From NCBI RefSeq assembly GCF_003173355.1, contig NZ_QGMY01000008.1:186001-250000 (forward strand): a stretch of DNA of 64,000 nt, given 5' to 3'. This document shows, piece after piece, positions 44,618 to 53,481 of the stretch (its first letter is position 1; each line of letters starts with the position of its first letter). The DNA comes from Methanospirillum lacunae (GTDB taxonomy: Archaea; Halobacteriota; Methanomicrobia; Methanomicrobiales; Methanospirillaceae). Below the pieces are notes generated by a model, which ran no database searches, was not told the origin of the DNA, and was given only the letters and a program-made list of their open reading frames with translations. The translations under genes were made by a program, and so were the position numbers.

Positions 44618-46735
44618 ATGTGTACGATGAAGGCGGCGAAGTCTTCAGTCTGGGATCTATATAACGGTGCGAAACAGTATGTGGTGCCGCTTTTTCAGCG
44701 GCCGTATGTATGGTCACGAGCTCAATGGGATCAGCTCTGGTCAGACATCACCGAACAATACTCATTGAAAGTGGGAAGTCCGCGGGATAAGATACCTGAC
44801 AGGTTTCTCGGATCCATCGTTGTGGTCAGGGAGTACGAGAAAAATCTTGACAAATATACTATTATCGACGGTCAGCAGCGGATAACCACCATCAGTATCA
44901 TCCTCGCGGTGATTCGTGCGTTTGCGAAAGAACGTGGTGTCAACGAACTATACGAACAGATCTCTGACTTCCTTAAAAATAGTCCGCGAAGTGGAGAAGG
45001 ACAATATGTGGTCATTCCCACCCGGGTAGATAAGGCATCCCTGTATCACATCTTTGATGAGGACTATAACTTCGAGCACGACTCCCGGATTGTTGAGTGT
45101 TTTGATTTCTTCTGGCGCAAGATAGACGAATCACATGATCTTGACATCACATCTCTGCAGCAGGTGATCACTGAGGATCTCTGTGTTGTTTACATTGAAC
45201 TTGACCAGGGAGAAAATCCCAATCAGGTGTTTGAGGCCCTCAACTACCGTGGCGTTCCGCTTGAAGAGTCAGATCTCATCAGAAACTTCTTTTTCGCAAG
45301 TCTGGAGTCACCTGAGGTTGCTGAGAGCCAGTATGATCAGTTCTGGAAACCAATGGAAGAGAGGTTTGGGAACCATCAGGATCTCATCTCACGCTTTCTT
45401 CGATACTTTTGCATGAGGGCTGGTGATACTATCCGTTCAGGAGAGATCTTTGAATCGATCAGGAGAACGTTTCTTGGTGCACCTCCTGATGAGATTAAAG
45501 GCCTTCTGCAGGATATCAACCGGTTCTCTGATTACTATCTCCGTCTGCTTCAACCTGAACTTCTCCCGCTTGAGAAGGTTATATCAGAAGAGATCAGGCG
45601 ACATCTTGGCAGGATCAAACTGCTCGGATCAGATGTTACCGCCCCATTCCTGATGGACTGTTTTGGATGGAATGATCCTGAGTACAAAAACGGGATTGAA
45701 CTTGCTGATGACCAGTTTTCTGCCGTCTTAAAACAGGTTGAGACATACCTGGTCAGACGCGCAGTGTGCGGGAGATCTGATGTCGGGTATGAAGAGGTCT
45801 TCTCGCTTCTGTGCAGAACGATTAACAAGGATGGAGGACCGGTTCAGGATCAGGTTTCCTCGTTCTTTATACGGCTTGAAGAGCCGTACCGGATGCCTGA
45901 TGATGATGAGTTTGATGATCACCTGAGATACAGCGATCTCTACCATCCTGATACTGAGAATACCAATGCCTGGGTAGTAATGACGGCCCTTGAAACGTAC
46001 TTCTCTGATCAGTCACCGGCATCAGAGGCATCAGCAGGTATCGATCTCTTCGATGATACGCCATCTGAGCAGATGATTGATCATATCATGCCTATTGCAC
46101 TGACTGCATGGTGGCAGGATCACCTGGGATCAGACTGGCAGACCGTTCACCAGGATTACCTCCATCGTCTTGGCAACCTGACTCTCACGATGGAAAATTC
46201 TTCCATTTTAAACGCTGATTTTGATACAAAGAAGGCATGGTATGCCCTTGATACGCACCTTCTTAATTCATCAATGAAAGGGATCAAACTCTGGCGTAAA
46301 TTCCAGATTGATCAACGGTCCGGTGTCCTAGCTGCGTTTTGTAAAAAAATCTGGCCGTACCAGGCTAAAATCGCCCCCCCTGTTGTGATACAGGAAGAGT
46401 CTGTTCCCGGGCTTCGGTTTGGGGATATCCCAAAGACAGCAAAACCTGTAATGGTCACCGTGCAGGGAACAGCCCATGCAGTTAAATTCTGGTACCAGGT
46501 TCTTGAGGTTACCGTCCGGGCAATCTACGAAGCAGAACCACAGAAGTTTGAGCGTATTGTACGTGAATGGCCGGGGTACTTTTCAGATGATTCGTCCCGT
46601 TATAAATCATCGGTAGGTCCGTACACATTCAAGTCCCGGTTTGGAAGATACCAAATCCGTGATATGTGTATGGGAATGATTCGTCTGGTTGGCTGGAATG
46701 ATGATTCCTGGTCATTAGAAGTAACATATCATTAA
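44618..46735 (+). CDS. GmrSD-like DUF262-DUF1524 protein, second copy
   Basis: A 705-residue protein distantly related to the one at 17567-19669. The DUF262 half starts YVVPLFQRPYVWSRAQWDQL and has the signature IIDGQQRITTISIILAVIRA at residues 82-101. The HNH-like half reads QMIDHIMPIALTAWWQDHLG and YLHRLGNLTLTMENSSILNA. An extra C-terminal domain of about 100 residues includes FWYQVLEVTVRAIYEAEPQK. Family members cleave foreign, often modified DNA. Base use is like the surrounding genes, in contrast to the AT-rich first copy, so it has been resident longer. The start may be ATG 44618 or ATG 44627. Confidence 0.8.
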   Translation: MCTMKAAKSSVWDLYNGAKQYVVPLFQRPYVWSRAQWDQLWSDITEQYSLKVGSPRDKIPDRFLGSIVVVREYEKNLDKYTIIDGQQRITTISIILAVIRAFAKERGVNELYEQISDFLKNSPRSGEGQYVVIPTRVDKASLYHIFDEDYNFEHDSRIVECFDFFWRKIDESHDLDITSLQQVITEDLCVVYIELDQGENPNQVFEALNYRGVPLEESDLIRNFFFASLESPEVAESQYDQFWKPMEERFGNHQDLISRFLRYFCMRAGDTIRSGEIFESIRRTFLGAPPDEIKGLLQDINRFSDYYLRLLQPELLPLEKVISEEIRRHLGRIKLLGSDVTAPFLMDCFGWNDPEYKNGIELADDQFSAVLKQVETYLVRRAVCGRSDVGYEEVFSLLCRTINKDGGPVQDQVSSFFIRLEEPYRMPDDDEFDDHLRYSDLYHPDTENTNAWVVMTALETYFSDQSPASEASAGIDLFDDTPSEQMIDHIMPIALTAWWQDHLGSDWQTVHQDYLHRLGNLTLTMENSSILNADFDTKKAWYALDTHLLNSSMKGIKLWRKFQIDQRSGVLAAFCKKIWPYQAKIAPPVVIQEESVPGLRFGDIPKTAKPVMVTVQGTAHAVKFWYQVLEVTVRAIYEAEPQKFERIVREWPGYFSDDSSRYKSSVGPYTFKSRFGRYQIRDMCMGMIRLVGWNDDSWSLEVTYH

Positions 46736-46772
46736 TCCTTTTTTCCAGGGAGAGAGTTTATTTAGTTTGATA

Positions 46773-46800
46773 CCGAAAATTCTGGTAACGAAATTTTCGG
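46773..46800 (+). promoter_or_regulatory. inverted repeat just upstream of the mmp11-aks operon
   Basis: CCGAAAATT (46773-46781) and AATTTTCGG (46792-46800) form a perfect 9-base stem with a 10-base loop and end nine bases before the ATG of mmp11. It could be an operator, or a leader hairpin that controls the whole coenzyme B operon. The upstream TTTATTTAG near 46758 may be part of the promoter. Confidence 0.5.
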
Positions 46801-46809
46801 CGACAAAAA

Positions 46810-47769
46810 ATGAACCCTTCTATTCAGACAACTACTGAAGAACTTTCATCCAAAGCCAGATCTACTGAAGTGAACCTGGTAGATCCATATATTATTCATT
46901 ATCCCTGGATTACCGCTCTGGCGTCTGAAGATGGTAGTCAGGTTGAACTCATCGAATGTTTTGACTGTATCGGTGGTGCGATGTGGGTGAAGAAGCATTA
47001 TGCCAAGAGCCCGCTTGTCACCTCAGTCAGGACTGTCGGTTCGACGAACCGGTATATCCTGAAGACCGGTGCTGTTGATCTCAATCTTGAAGGCTCACGG
47101 TTTCCGGCAGGCATCTGTGCAGTCAGTCTCTCTGATTCAACAATCCAGATCTCGTACCGGGGTATGGGCGGTGGAGGGGTTGGTGCCACCATCTGTCGTG
47201 CTACAGCTGCAGGTGTCATTTCTTCAGAATGCGAGGAATCAGGGGGAGGGAAGGTTGCAGGATCTACACTGACCTTTGCCAGAAATACGAGAGTGCTTAT
47301 CGGGGTTGATGACACCGATACTCCAGAACAGGGTGCAACCTGGACCCTGGTCCACAATATCGCCCGTGCTGTGACCGGCGATCCAAAGAATGCGGGTCCC
47401 CACCGCTATCTCTCACATACCATAGTTCAACTCTTCCCGGTGCCATTCAGAACCAAGAACTGTGTCGGAGTTGTCGCCGAGTTTGCATCTACAAACCCGC
47501 AGGACCTCATTGACCGTTTTGCCGGGCTACTCAAAAAGTACACACTATCAGAAAAAACAGGCATGGCTGTGTATACCGGCTTTTCTCCAGATACTCTTCT
47601 TGCATTCGGTGAGAAGGTCAAGCGTGGTCAGGTGGAACCGGATGAGGCAGGCCGGCTGGAAGGTGGAAATCTCCGGATTATCATGAATGGCCGTGGAATT
47701 ACGGGAGCATTAGCCGCTATCCCGTTCTACACCCGGTATGATGAGGCACTGGAACTCTATGGACCTTAA
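46810..47769 (+). CDS. mmp11: methanogenesis marker protein 11
   Basis: A 319-residue protein with the features of methanogenesis marker 11, a family found in methanogens and of unknown role. Typical motifs are LIECFDCIGGAMWVKKHYA, GMGGGGVGATICRA and the core LIGVDDTDTPEQGATWTLVH, which is also found in archaeal tRNA agmatine synthetase-like proteins. It ends with NGRGITGALAAIPF. It is the first gene of an eight-gene operon with coenzyme B genes and overlaps the next gene by 11 bases. This placement suggests a role tied to coenzyme B or methyl-CoM reductase. Confidence 0.85.
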   Translation: MNPSIQTTTEELSSKARSTEVNLVDPYIIHYPWITALASEDGSQVELIECFDCIGGAMWVKKHYAKSPLVTSVRTVGSTNRYILKTGAVDLNLEGSRFPAGICAVSLSDSTIQISYRGMGGGGVGATICRATAAGVISSECEESGGGKVAGSTLTFARNTRVLIGVDDTDTPEQGATWTLVHNIARAVTGDPKNAGPHRYLSHTIVQLFPVPFRTKNCVGVVAEFASTNPQDLIDRFAGLLKKYTLSEKTGMAVYTGFSPDTLLAFGEKVKRGQVEPDEAGRLEGGNLRIIMNGRGITGALAAIPFYTRYDEALELYGP

Positions 47770-48733
47770 CCAGTGGGTAGATCTAAAAGCGCGATTACTC
47801 GCAATCGGAACGGCACAGGTCACCGGTGAACCAATAGATGAGTATGTTACCCGTTCAACTGCCGGTCCGGGAGCAGGGGGCAGAGGCTCCCTCTTCTTCT
47901 CAAATGGGAGTCATCGTGTCAGACTCTCACTGGCTGATGCATCTCCGGTTCAGATAAAACATCTCGGCGAAGGAAGGGTAGAACTCACCATTGACGGAGA
48001 GAAATTTTCCGGAGTGCTTGAGCATCCTGCCCTTCACTGCCCGAGACAGGCATACATCACCATCACACCGAGCTGCATCTTCTCCTGCCGGTATTGTAAT
48101 GTCCCGGTGCTGAAGGGAAGCCGGAAGACTCTAGAAGAGATCGAGAGCCTTGTTGAATCTGTATATGGAAAAATTGATGCGATCTCCCTGACCTCCGGTG
48201 TTCTGGAGAGCATAGAAGAAGAAGAAGCATACGCTGTGAAGGTTGTCTCGCGTCTCACCAGGTTTAACGTCCCCATCGGTGTCTCAATCTATCCTACCCT
48301 GCAGACTCCGGCAAGACTCAAGCAAGCAGGGGCAGCTGAGGTAAAATTCAACCTTGAGGCTGCAACACCGGACCTCTTTACTGCAATGTGTCCGGGACTC
48401 TCATTTGGCTCTATCAGAGATATCCTCCGGGAATCCGTCAGGCTCTTTGGAAGAGGGCATGTCTTCTCAAACATTATCCTCGGGCTTGGAGAGAGTGATG
48501 CCGAGATGCAGGATTGCATCGACTCGCTCTGTCAGGATGGAGTGATTCCGGTTATCAGGCCGCTCAACCCTATTGCAGAACTCAGTGAGTTCACAAGGCC
48601 GGATGCAGCTCGAATCGAACTCATATTCAGGTACCTTGAGGCTGCTCTGAAAAAATCAGGGCTTGACCCCTCGATGGCCCTGACGATGTGTCCGGCATGT
48701 ATGGGATGCGATATGATCCCGGGGAGGGAATGA
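47759..48733 (+). CDS. radical SAM protein of the coenzyme B operon
   Basis: A 324-residue radical SAM enzyme. The cluster motif is SCIFSCRYCNVP, with Cys106, Cys110 and Cys113. The barrel resembles biotin- and lipoyl-synthase-like enzymes in VKFNLEAATPDLFTAMCPGL and VFSNIILGLGESDAEM. A second Cys group near the C-terminus, MCPACMGCDM, may bind an auxiliary iron-sulfur cluster. The start is the ATG at 47759, which overlaps the mmp11 stop; the next gene overlaps its stop by ATGA. Substrate unknown. It lies between mmp11 and a TPP enzyme, and a carbon-sulfur or methylation reaction in cofactor assembly is possible but unproved. Confidence 0.8.
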   Translation: MDLNQWVDLKARLLAIGTAQVTGEPIDEYVTRSTAGPGAGGRGSLFFSNGSHRVRLSLADASPVQIKHLGEGRVELTIDGEKFSGVLEHPALHCPRQAYITITPSCIFSCRYCNVPVLKGSRKTLEEIESLVESVYGKIDAISLTSGVLESIEEEEAYAVKVVSRLTRFNVPIGVSIYPTLQTPARLKQAGAAEVKFNLEAATPDLFTAMCPGLSFGSIRDILRESVRLFGRGHVFSNIILGLGESDAEMQDCIDSLCQDGVIPVIRPLNPIAELSEFTRPDAARIELIFRYLEAALKKSGLDPSMALTMCPACMGCDMIPGRE

Positions 48734-49875
48734 TGTCTCCCGGTGAATCAGGTGAAGATCTGCTTGTTCGCACCATCAGGTCGTGTACTGACCGAATCTA
48801 TGCGGTTCCCGGCTATCCGGTATCTTCTCTGGCAGACCGGTCTGGTGCAAAGCTTGTCATCAACGAAAAAGTTGCCCTTGAACTGGCAATTGGTGATTCC
48901 CTGGCTGGCAGACGTGCCTGTGTTATCGTGAAACATGTAGGTATGAATGCCCTTGTCGATCCCCTGGTACATGCGACATTTCAGGGTATCAGAGCCGGTG
49001 TTATCATCATTTGCGGTGATGACCCGACCGCGAAAAACACCATGACCGTACAGGACTCCCGGTACTTTGGCCTGGTTGCTTCCATTCCTGTTCTTTCAGG
49101 TATTTCAGAGTCAGGAGTCAGCGATGCCTTATGTGCCTCCGAGCAGTATTCACGGGTTGCTCTTTTGCGGGTCAGTGCAGAAGAGATAAGTCAGCCTGCC
49201 AATACCTCACCTTCTGGATTAGTTTGTCCGGAAAACAACCCGGCCACAGGTCTTGCTGATCCTGCCCTGACGATGTACGGCAGAGCAGTCCGTGCAGCTG
49301 CAGGTTCTACCCTCATACAGAAAGCGGGTCTTGCACCACATCCTCTTCCTCCGGTTCAGTCATCATCAGCACCGCAGAACCGGAAAGAGCGTGGCAGCAC
49401 TCTAGGTCTTTGTGCTGACTGTCCGTTCAGATCGATGTTTGAACTGATGGCAAAGAAAGGAATGTCAGCAGTCTGCGATACCGGTTGCAGTCTTATTGCA
49501 ATGAACCCACCCTACTCGTTTGGGGTCGCTTGCTACGGCATGGGCTCGGCTGTCGCAGTTGCTGCATCTTCCGGTAATGCTGCACTGATTGGGGATTACG
49601 CTCTTTTACATTCTGGGCTGCAGGGACTGATGGAAGTATACCAGGAAGGGTTGCCTCTCCTCTGCATTGTGATGGTAAACCAGTGTATGGGAATGACTGG
49701 TGGTCAGCCGGTCCCTGATCCCCTGCCATACCTGGGCTTTGCTCATCCGCAGGTCTGTGATGTAAAAGACCTGAAACATCTCGAAGAATTGTTAACCATC
49801 CCAAAACGGCCGATGACAGTACTTGTCTATGGCTCTTGTCCTGAGGAGATTGATCATGAAACCGTGGCATGTTGA
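48730..49875 (+). CDS. TPP-dependent enzyme, IorA-like, possible 2-oxoacid decarboxylase
   Basis: A 381-residue protein that looks like the two TPP-enzyme halves in one chain. The N-terminal half has the pyrimidine-binding features IYAVPGYPVSSLAD and LVINEKVALELAIGDSL, where the Glu can activate TPP. The C-terminal half has IGDYALLHSGLQGLMEVYQE and MVNQCMGMTGGQPVPDPL, which match IorA and the sulfopyruvate decarboxylase group. Unlike IorA it lacks the two C-terminal ferredoxin clusters, so non-oxidative decarboxylation is more likely than ferredoxin reduction. The ATG at 48730 has GGGGAGGGA upstream. The operon is otherwise coenzyme B synthesis, where 2-oxosuberate must be decarboxylated; this gene is my best candidate for that step. 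Confidence 0.75.
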   Translation: MMSPGESGEDLLVRTIRSCTDRIYAVPGYPVSSLADRSGAKLVINEKVALELAIGDSLAGRRACVIVKHVGMNALVDPLVHATFQGIRAGVIIICGDDPTAKNTMTVQDSRYFGLVASIPVLSGISESGVSDALCASEQYSRVALLRVSAEEISQPANTSPSGLVCPENNPATGLADPALTMYGRAVRAAAGSTLIQKAGLAPHPLPPVQSSSAPQNRKERGSTLGLCADCPFRSMFELMAKKGMSAVCDTGCSLIAMNPPYSFGVACYGMGSAVAVAASSGNAALIGDYALLHSGLQGLMEVYQEGLPLLCIVMVNQCMGMTGGQPVPDPLPYLGFAHPQVCDVKDLKHLEELLTIPKRPMTVLVYGSCPEEIDHETVAC

Positions 49876-51034
49876 GATCTGTGACGTAACACTCCGCGAC
49901 GGTGAACAGACCCCCGGAGTCTCGTTCACACTTGAAGAAAAGCAGGATATCGCTCAGCGCCTTGACGCAACCGGTGTCGAGGTGATAGAGGCCGGATTTC
50001 CAATCGTTTCGGTCCATGAAAAGGAGATTGTGCGATCTGTCTCCCGAATGGGCCTTGATGCAAAGATATGCGGACTTTCACGAGCTTGTCGTGAGGATGT
50101 TGATGCAGCCCTTGATGCCGAAGTTGACATGATCGGTCTGTTTGTAGCCACATCAGACCTCCATATCAAACATAAATACAAAAAGTCTCGGGAAGAGGTT
50201 GTTGCAAATGCCCTCACGCAATGTGATTACGCCATTGATCACGGACTCATTGTCAGGTTCGGTGCCGAGGATGCTTCCCGGACACCACTTCCGGTTCTCA
50301 TAGACATCTACAGGCAGGCTGCAGAGCATAAGGCTAGTTATGTCACCTTTGCAGACACCACCGGACGACTTACCCCACTTGAGGTAGCCACAATCATCCC
50401 TGAACTCGTCAGGAATGTACCGGTTCCGATAGCGATGCATAGTCATAATGACCTTGGATGTGCCACGGCAAACACAATCATCGCAGCCGAGCTTGGTGCC
50501 TACCAGTTGCACACAACGGTGAACGGGCTTGGTGAGCGGGCTGGAAACGCCAGCCTCGAAGAGGTGCTTGTTACACTCGCTCTGAAAGGAGGAATCAGCC
50601 GGTATGATATGACCCAGATTCCTGCTCTTTCTAAGAAGATCCAGCAGTATACCGGGATCATGATGCCTGCGACCAAGCCGGTGGTCGGGTCAAATGCATT
50701 TGCACATGAGAGTGGGATTCACATCGCTGCTATTCTAGAAAATCCTGAAACGTACGAGTTTGTTCCGCCGCAGCTCCTTGGACTGGATCGGCAGTTCATT
50801 CTTGGAAAACACACCGGAAAACGAGCCCTCACTCACATTCTCACGACATTCGGGTATCAACTCCCTGATGATGAGATCATGAAAGTTCTTGAAGAGATCA
50901 AGAAACAGAGCGAAGGCAAGTGTGTCATATCCCCACAGATTCTGCAGGATATCATTCGAAACGAAACCGGAAAGGAGATTATCAATGGAAACTCTGTCAG
51001 AGAAGATACTGGGTGCTCAGGCCGGAAGTTTTAG
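49856..51034 (+). CDS. aksA: homocitrate synthase AksA (trans-homoaconitate synthase)
   Basis: A 392-residue enzyme of the LeuA/homocitrate synthase family. It condenses 2-oxoglutarate and its longer homologs with acetyl-CoA, starting the chain extension toward 2-oxosuberate for coenzyme B. Motifs: ICDVTLRDGEQTPGVSF, metal-binding IAMHSHNDLGCATANTI, VNGLGERAGNASLEEV and SNAFAHESGIHIAAIL. The ATG at 49856 follows GGAGATTGATC; it overlaps the upstream gene by 20 bases and the downstream aksD by 50. Assignment to AksA rather than LeuA rests mainly on the linked aksD, aksE and aksF genes. Confidence 0.9.
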   Translation: MKPWHVEICDVTLRDGEQTPGVSFTLEEKQDIAQRLDATGVEVIEAGFPIVSVHEKEIVRSVSRMGLDAKICGLSRACREDVDAALDAEVDMIGLFVATSDLHIKHKYKKSREEVVANALTQCDYAIDHGLIVRFGAEDASRTPLPVLIDIYRQAAEHKASYVTFADTTGRLTPLEVATIIPELVRNVPVPIAMHSHNDLGCATANTIIAAELGAYQLHTTVNGLGERAGNASLEEVLVTLALKGGISRYDMTQIPALSKKIQQYTGIMMPATKPVVGSNAFAHESGIHIAAILENPETYEFVPPQLLGLDRQFILGKHTGKRALTHILTTFGYQLPDDEIMKVLEEIKKQSEGKCVISPQILQDIIRNETGKEIINGNSVREDTGCSGRKF

Positions 51035-52202
51035 TGACAAACAGATTGACAAAGCATTCTGTCATGACGGTACCGGTATTCAGGCCAAGATAATTTATGA
51101 TGAAATGGGAGCTCCGGGGATTGTAAACCCTGAAGCCTGCTATGTGATTTATGATCACATCGCCCCTGCCAATACCAGCCAGACTGCTGATCTTCACCGT
51201 GAACTCCGGGATTTTGCAACAAAGTCCGGTATGCACTTCTCTGACATCGGTGGTGGTATCTGTCACCAGTACATGGCTGAAGGACGTGTTCTTCCCGGTG
51301 AAGTTGTCATTGGTGCTGATTCACATTCCTGTACACTTGGGGCCCTTGGTGCATTTGCGACCGGAGTCGGGGCTAGTGATATGGCAGGAATCTGGGTATC
51401 AGGAGAGACATGGCTCCGGGTTCCTGAAAGCATTGCACTCTACATCTCCGGGACTTTGGGAAAAGGTGTTGAGTACAAGGATCTTGCACTCTGTTATGTT
51501 GCAAATCTGGGGATGGATGGTGCTACGTACAAGAGCCTTGAGTTTCGTGTTGATTCGACATCAGAAATCCCAATGGAAGGCAGGCTCACGCTTAGTAACA
51601 TGGCTGTTGAAGCCGGGGCAAAGACCGGTCTCTGGTATGCAGACAGAATTACCCGGGAATACCTTGCCAGATACGGGCAGACCTGCCAGGATCAAAAACC
51701 TCACGATGAACCGTTTTATACTCAAGAGATTTGGTGGGAGCTTGATGACTTAGAACCGTGTCTTGCTGTTCCCCACCGGGTTGATACCGTAAAATCCGTA
51801 TCTGAACTTGCAGGAACCCCTCTCGATCAGGTCTTTATCGGGACCTGTACGAATGGGAGGTTTGAAGACCTGGCCCGTGCAGCAGCAATTCTGGATGGGA
51901 AATCTGTGGCAGTCAGAACCATTGTTGTTCCTGCATCACAAGCTGATTACCTGCAGGCTGCCACATCGGGTGTTTTGGCAACCCTTGTTGCTGCCGGTTG
52001 CACGGTGTGTTCTCCCGGGTGTGGGCCATGTCTTGGTGCTCATATGGGAGTGCTTGGCGATGGAGAGGTCGGGCTCTCAACTGCGAACCGGAACTTTAGA
52101 AATCGGATGGGTGTTGGTGCATCCTATTACCTCTCTTCGCCATCAACTGCAGCAGCCAGTGCAATAGCAGGGGAGATTGCTGATCCCAGGGAGGCTGTAT
52201 GA
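50985..52202 (+). CDS. aksD: homoaconitase large subunit AksD
   Basis: A 405-residue [4Fe-4S] dehydratase subunit. Cluster-binding residues lie in FIGTCTNGRFEDLA and CSPGCGPCLGAHMGV. Other motifs are FSDIGGGICHQYM, GADSHSCTLGALGAFATGVG and CTVCSPGCGPCLG. It hydrates cis-homoaconitate and longer homologs in each round of 2-oxoacid elongation. The start is the ATG at 50985 with GGAGATTATCA upstream, not the earlier frame that overlaps aksA more. It overlaps aksE by four bases (ATGA). Confidence 0.9.
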   Translation: METLSEKILGAQAGSFSDKQIDKAFCHDGTGIQAKIIYDEMGAPGIVNPEACYVIYDHIAPANTSQTADLHRELRDFATKSGMHFSDIGGGICHQYMAEGRVLPGEVVIGADSHSCTLGALGAFATGVGASDMAGIWVSGETWLRVPESIALYISGTLGKGVEYKDLALCYVANLGMDGATYKSLEFRVDSTSEIPMEGRLTLSNMAVEAGAKTGLWYADRITREYLARYGQTCQDQKPHDEPFYTQEIWWELDDLEPCLAVPHRVDTVKSVSELAGTPLDQVFIGTCTNGRFEDLARAAAILDGKSVAVRTIVVPASQADYLQAATSGVLATLVAAGCTVCSPGCGPCLGAHMGVLGDGEVGLSTANRNFRNRMGVGASYYLSSPSTAAASAIAGEIADPREAV

Positions 52203-52687
52203 CCCTCATTGCAGGTTCTGGTCCGGCTGTCTGCATCGGGGAGGATATTGATACAGACCTTGTCATTGCAGGCAGGTATCTCAGAACCAAAGATCGAAGC
52301 GTCTGGGCTGAACATGCCTTTGAAGATCTGGATCCCACCATTGCACCCCGTCTGAAAGGATGTGTGCTTGTTGCAGGCAAGAATATGGGGTGTGGGTCCT
52401 CTCGTGAGCAGGCGGTTATGGCCCTGCGTGAGGCTGGAGTTCTTGCTGTTGTTGCCCCTTCGTTTGCACGGATATTTTTCAGGAATTGTATTAACGTAGG
52501 CATTCCGGTGCTTGAATGTGAAGAATTCCCCTGTACAAACGGAGAGATGGTTACGTATGACTGTAGGACCGGGATGATGAGAACAGACAGGGTAACACGT
52601 GAATGTCTCTCACTCTCACCCAGGATGCAGGAGATCCTGGAGGCCGGTGGTCTTGTAGAGTACTGGAAAAGGAGACTTTCCAGATGA
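52199..52687 (+). CDS. aksE: homoaconitase small subunit AksE
   Basis: A 162-residue small subunit. The substrate-specificity loop reads AGRYLRTKD; YLRT is the version known from the broad-range homoaconitase of methanogens, whereas isopropylmalate isomerases have other residues at this place. Other motifs are NMGCGSSREQAVMALREAGV and FARIFFRNCINVGIPVLE. It closes the active site formed with AksD. Its start overlaps the aksD stop and its stop overlaps the next start by ATGA. Confidence 0.9.
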   Translation: MTLIAGSGPAVCIGEDIDTDLVIAGRYLRTKDRSVWAEHAFEDLDPTIAPRLKGCVLVAGKNMGCGSSREQAVMALREAGVLAVVAPSFARIFFRNCINVGIPVLECEEFPCTNGEMVTYDCRTGMMRTDRVTRECLSLSPRMQEILEAGGLVEYWKRRLSR

Positions 52688-53481
52688 TCTTTCCACCGCA
52701 TTGCAAATGTGTCGGGTATGCAGGTGAAAAACCGGTAGGTGATCAGGTCTATTTTCTCTCACAGTACCTCCTTCACGAGGTCCCGGAAGGTTTTGAGATC
52801 CTCTCTGTCGAGGCAGGGGAAGGGTCCGGTATGATGAGGCCGGTTAAATCGGTGAGTCTGATTGCATCTGCTGATGAGGTCTATCAGTACCCGGAGCGGG
52901 TGATTTTGCATAACCGGGGTGACCTGATTCGCCGGGCTGCAGAGACCGGAAAACGATGTACCATTTTTACCGGCATTGACGAGCACAAGACCTTCGTCTG
53001 TGATCCTGATCCTGGAGCCCTCTCTACAGTCCATGTGTATGATGTGACACCACCGAGAGCCCATCTTGCAGAGACCATCAGGGCACTTGAGGCAACCGGA
53101 CTCTTTGGTGAATTAGAGATCCAGTTTGAGTATCATGTCCGGGATATCAGGGAGACCGGAGCAGATGTCTTTCCCTGCCGGGCTGGAGGTTTTTCCAGGA
53201 CAATTGATTCAGATCACCTCACCGGTAGTGAACAGGTTGCAGGATGTATGACTGCACGGCAGGTCCTTTCTGATTGTTATGGCAAAGACTTCCCGGTTAT
53301 TGATATATGTCCGGCAAATGCCGCTCACGAAGAACTGTTCATTGCCCGGTGCTGCAGGGCTGAACGGACGGGAGTTCAGACAATAAACGGGAAGTATGGC
53401 GTGGTTGTACACTGGGGAGCCTCTCCGAAACAGATTGCAGATGCGGTGTATGAATTGATGAATGAGAGGAAAAACAGATGA
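52684..53481 (+). CDS. unknown conserved-looking protein inside the aks operon
   Basis: A 265-residue cytosolic protein that I do not recognise. It starts MIFPPHCKCVGYAGEKPVGD at the ATG at 52684. Its middle reads IFTGIDEHKTFVCDPDPGAL, HVYDVTPPRAHLAETIRALE and FQFEYHVRD-like strands, and its end is YGVVVHWGASPKQIADAVYE. Cys and His residues are frequent (CKC, RCC, VCDPD), so metal binding is possible. No membrane segment. ATGA overlaps link it to aksE before and aksF after, which argues for a role in coenzyme B synthesis or its control. No reaction can be given. Confidence 0.7.
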   Translation: MIFPPHCKCVGYAGEKPVGDQVYFLSQYLLHEVPEGFEILSVEAGEGSGMMRPVKSVSLIASADEVYQYPERVILHNRGDLIRRAAETGKRCTIFTGIDEHKTFVCDPDPGALSTVHVYDVTPPRAHLAETIRALEATGLFGELEIQFEYHVRDIRETGADVFPCRAGGFSRTIDSDHLTGSEQVAGCMTARQVLSDCYGKDFPVIDICPANAAHEELFIARCCRAERTGVQTINGKYGVVVHWGASPKQIADAVYELMNERKNR

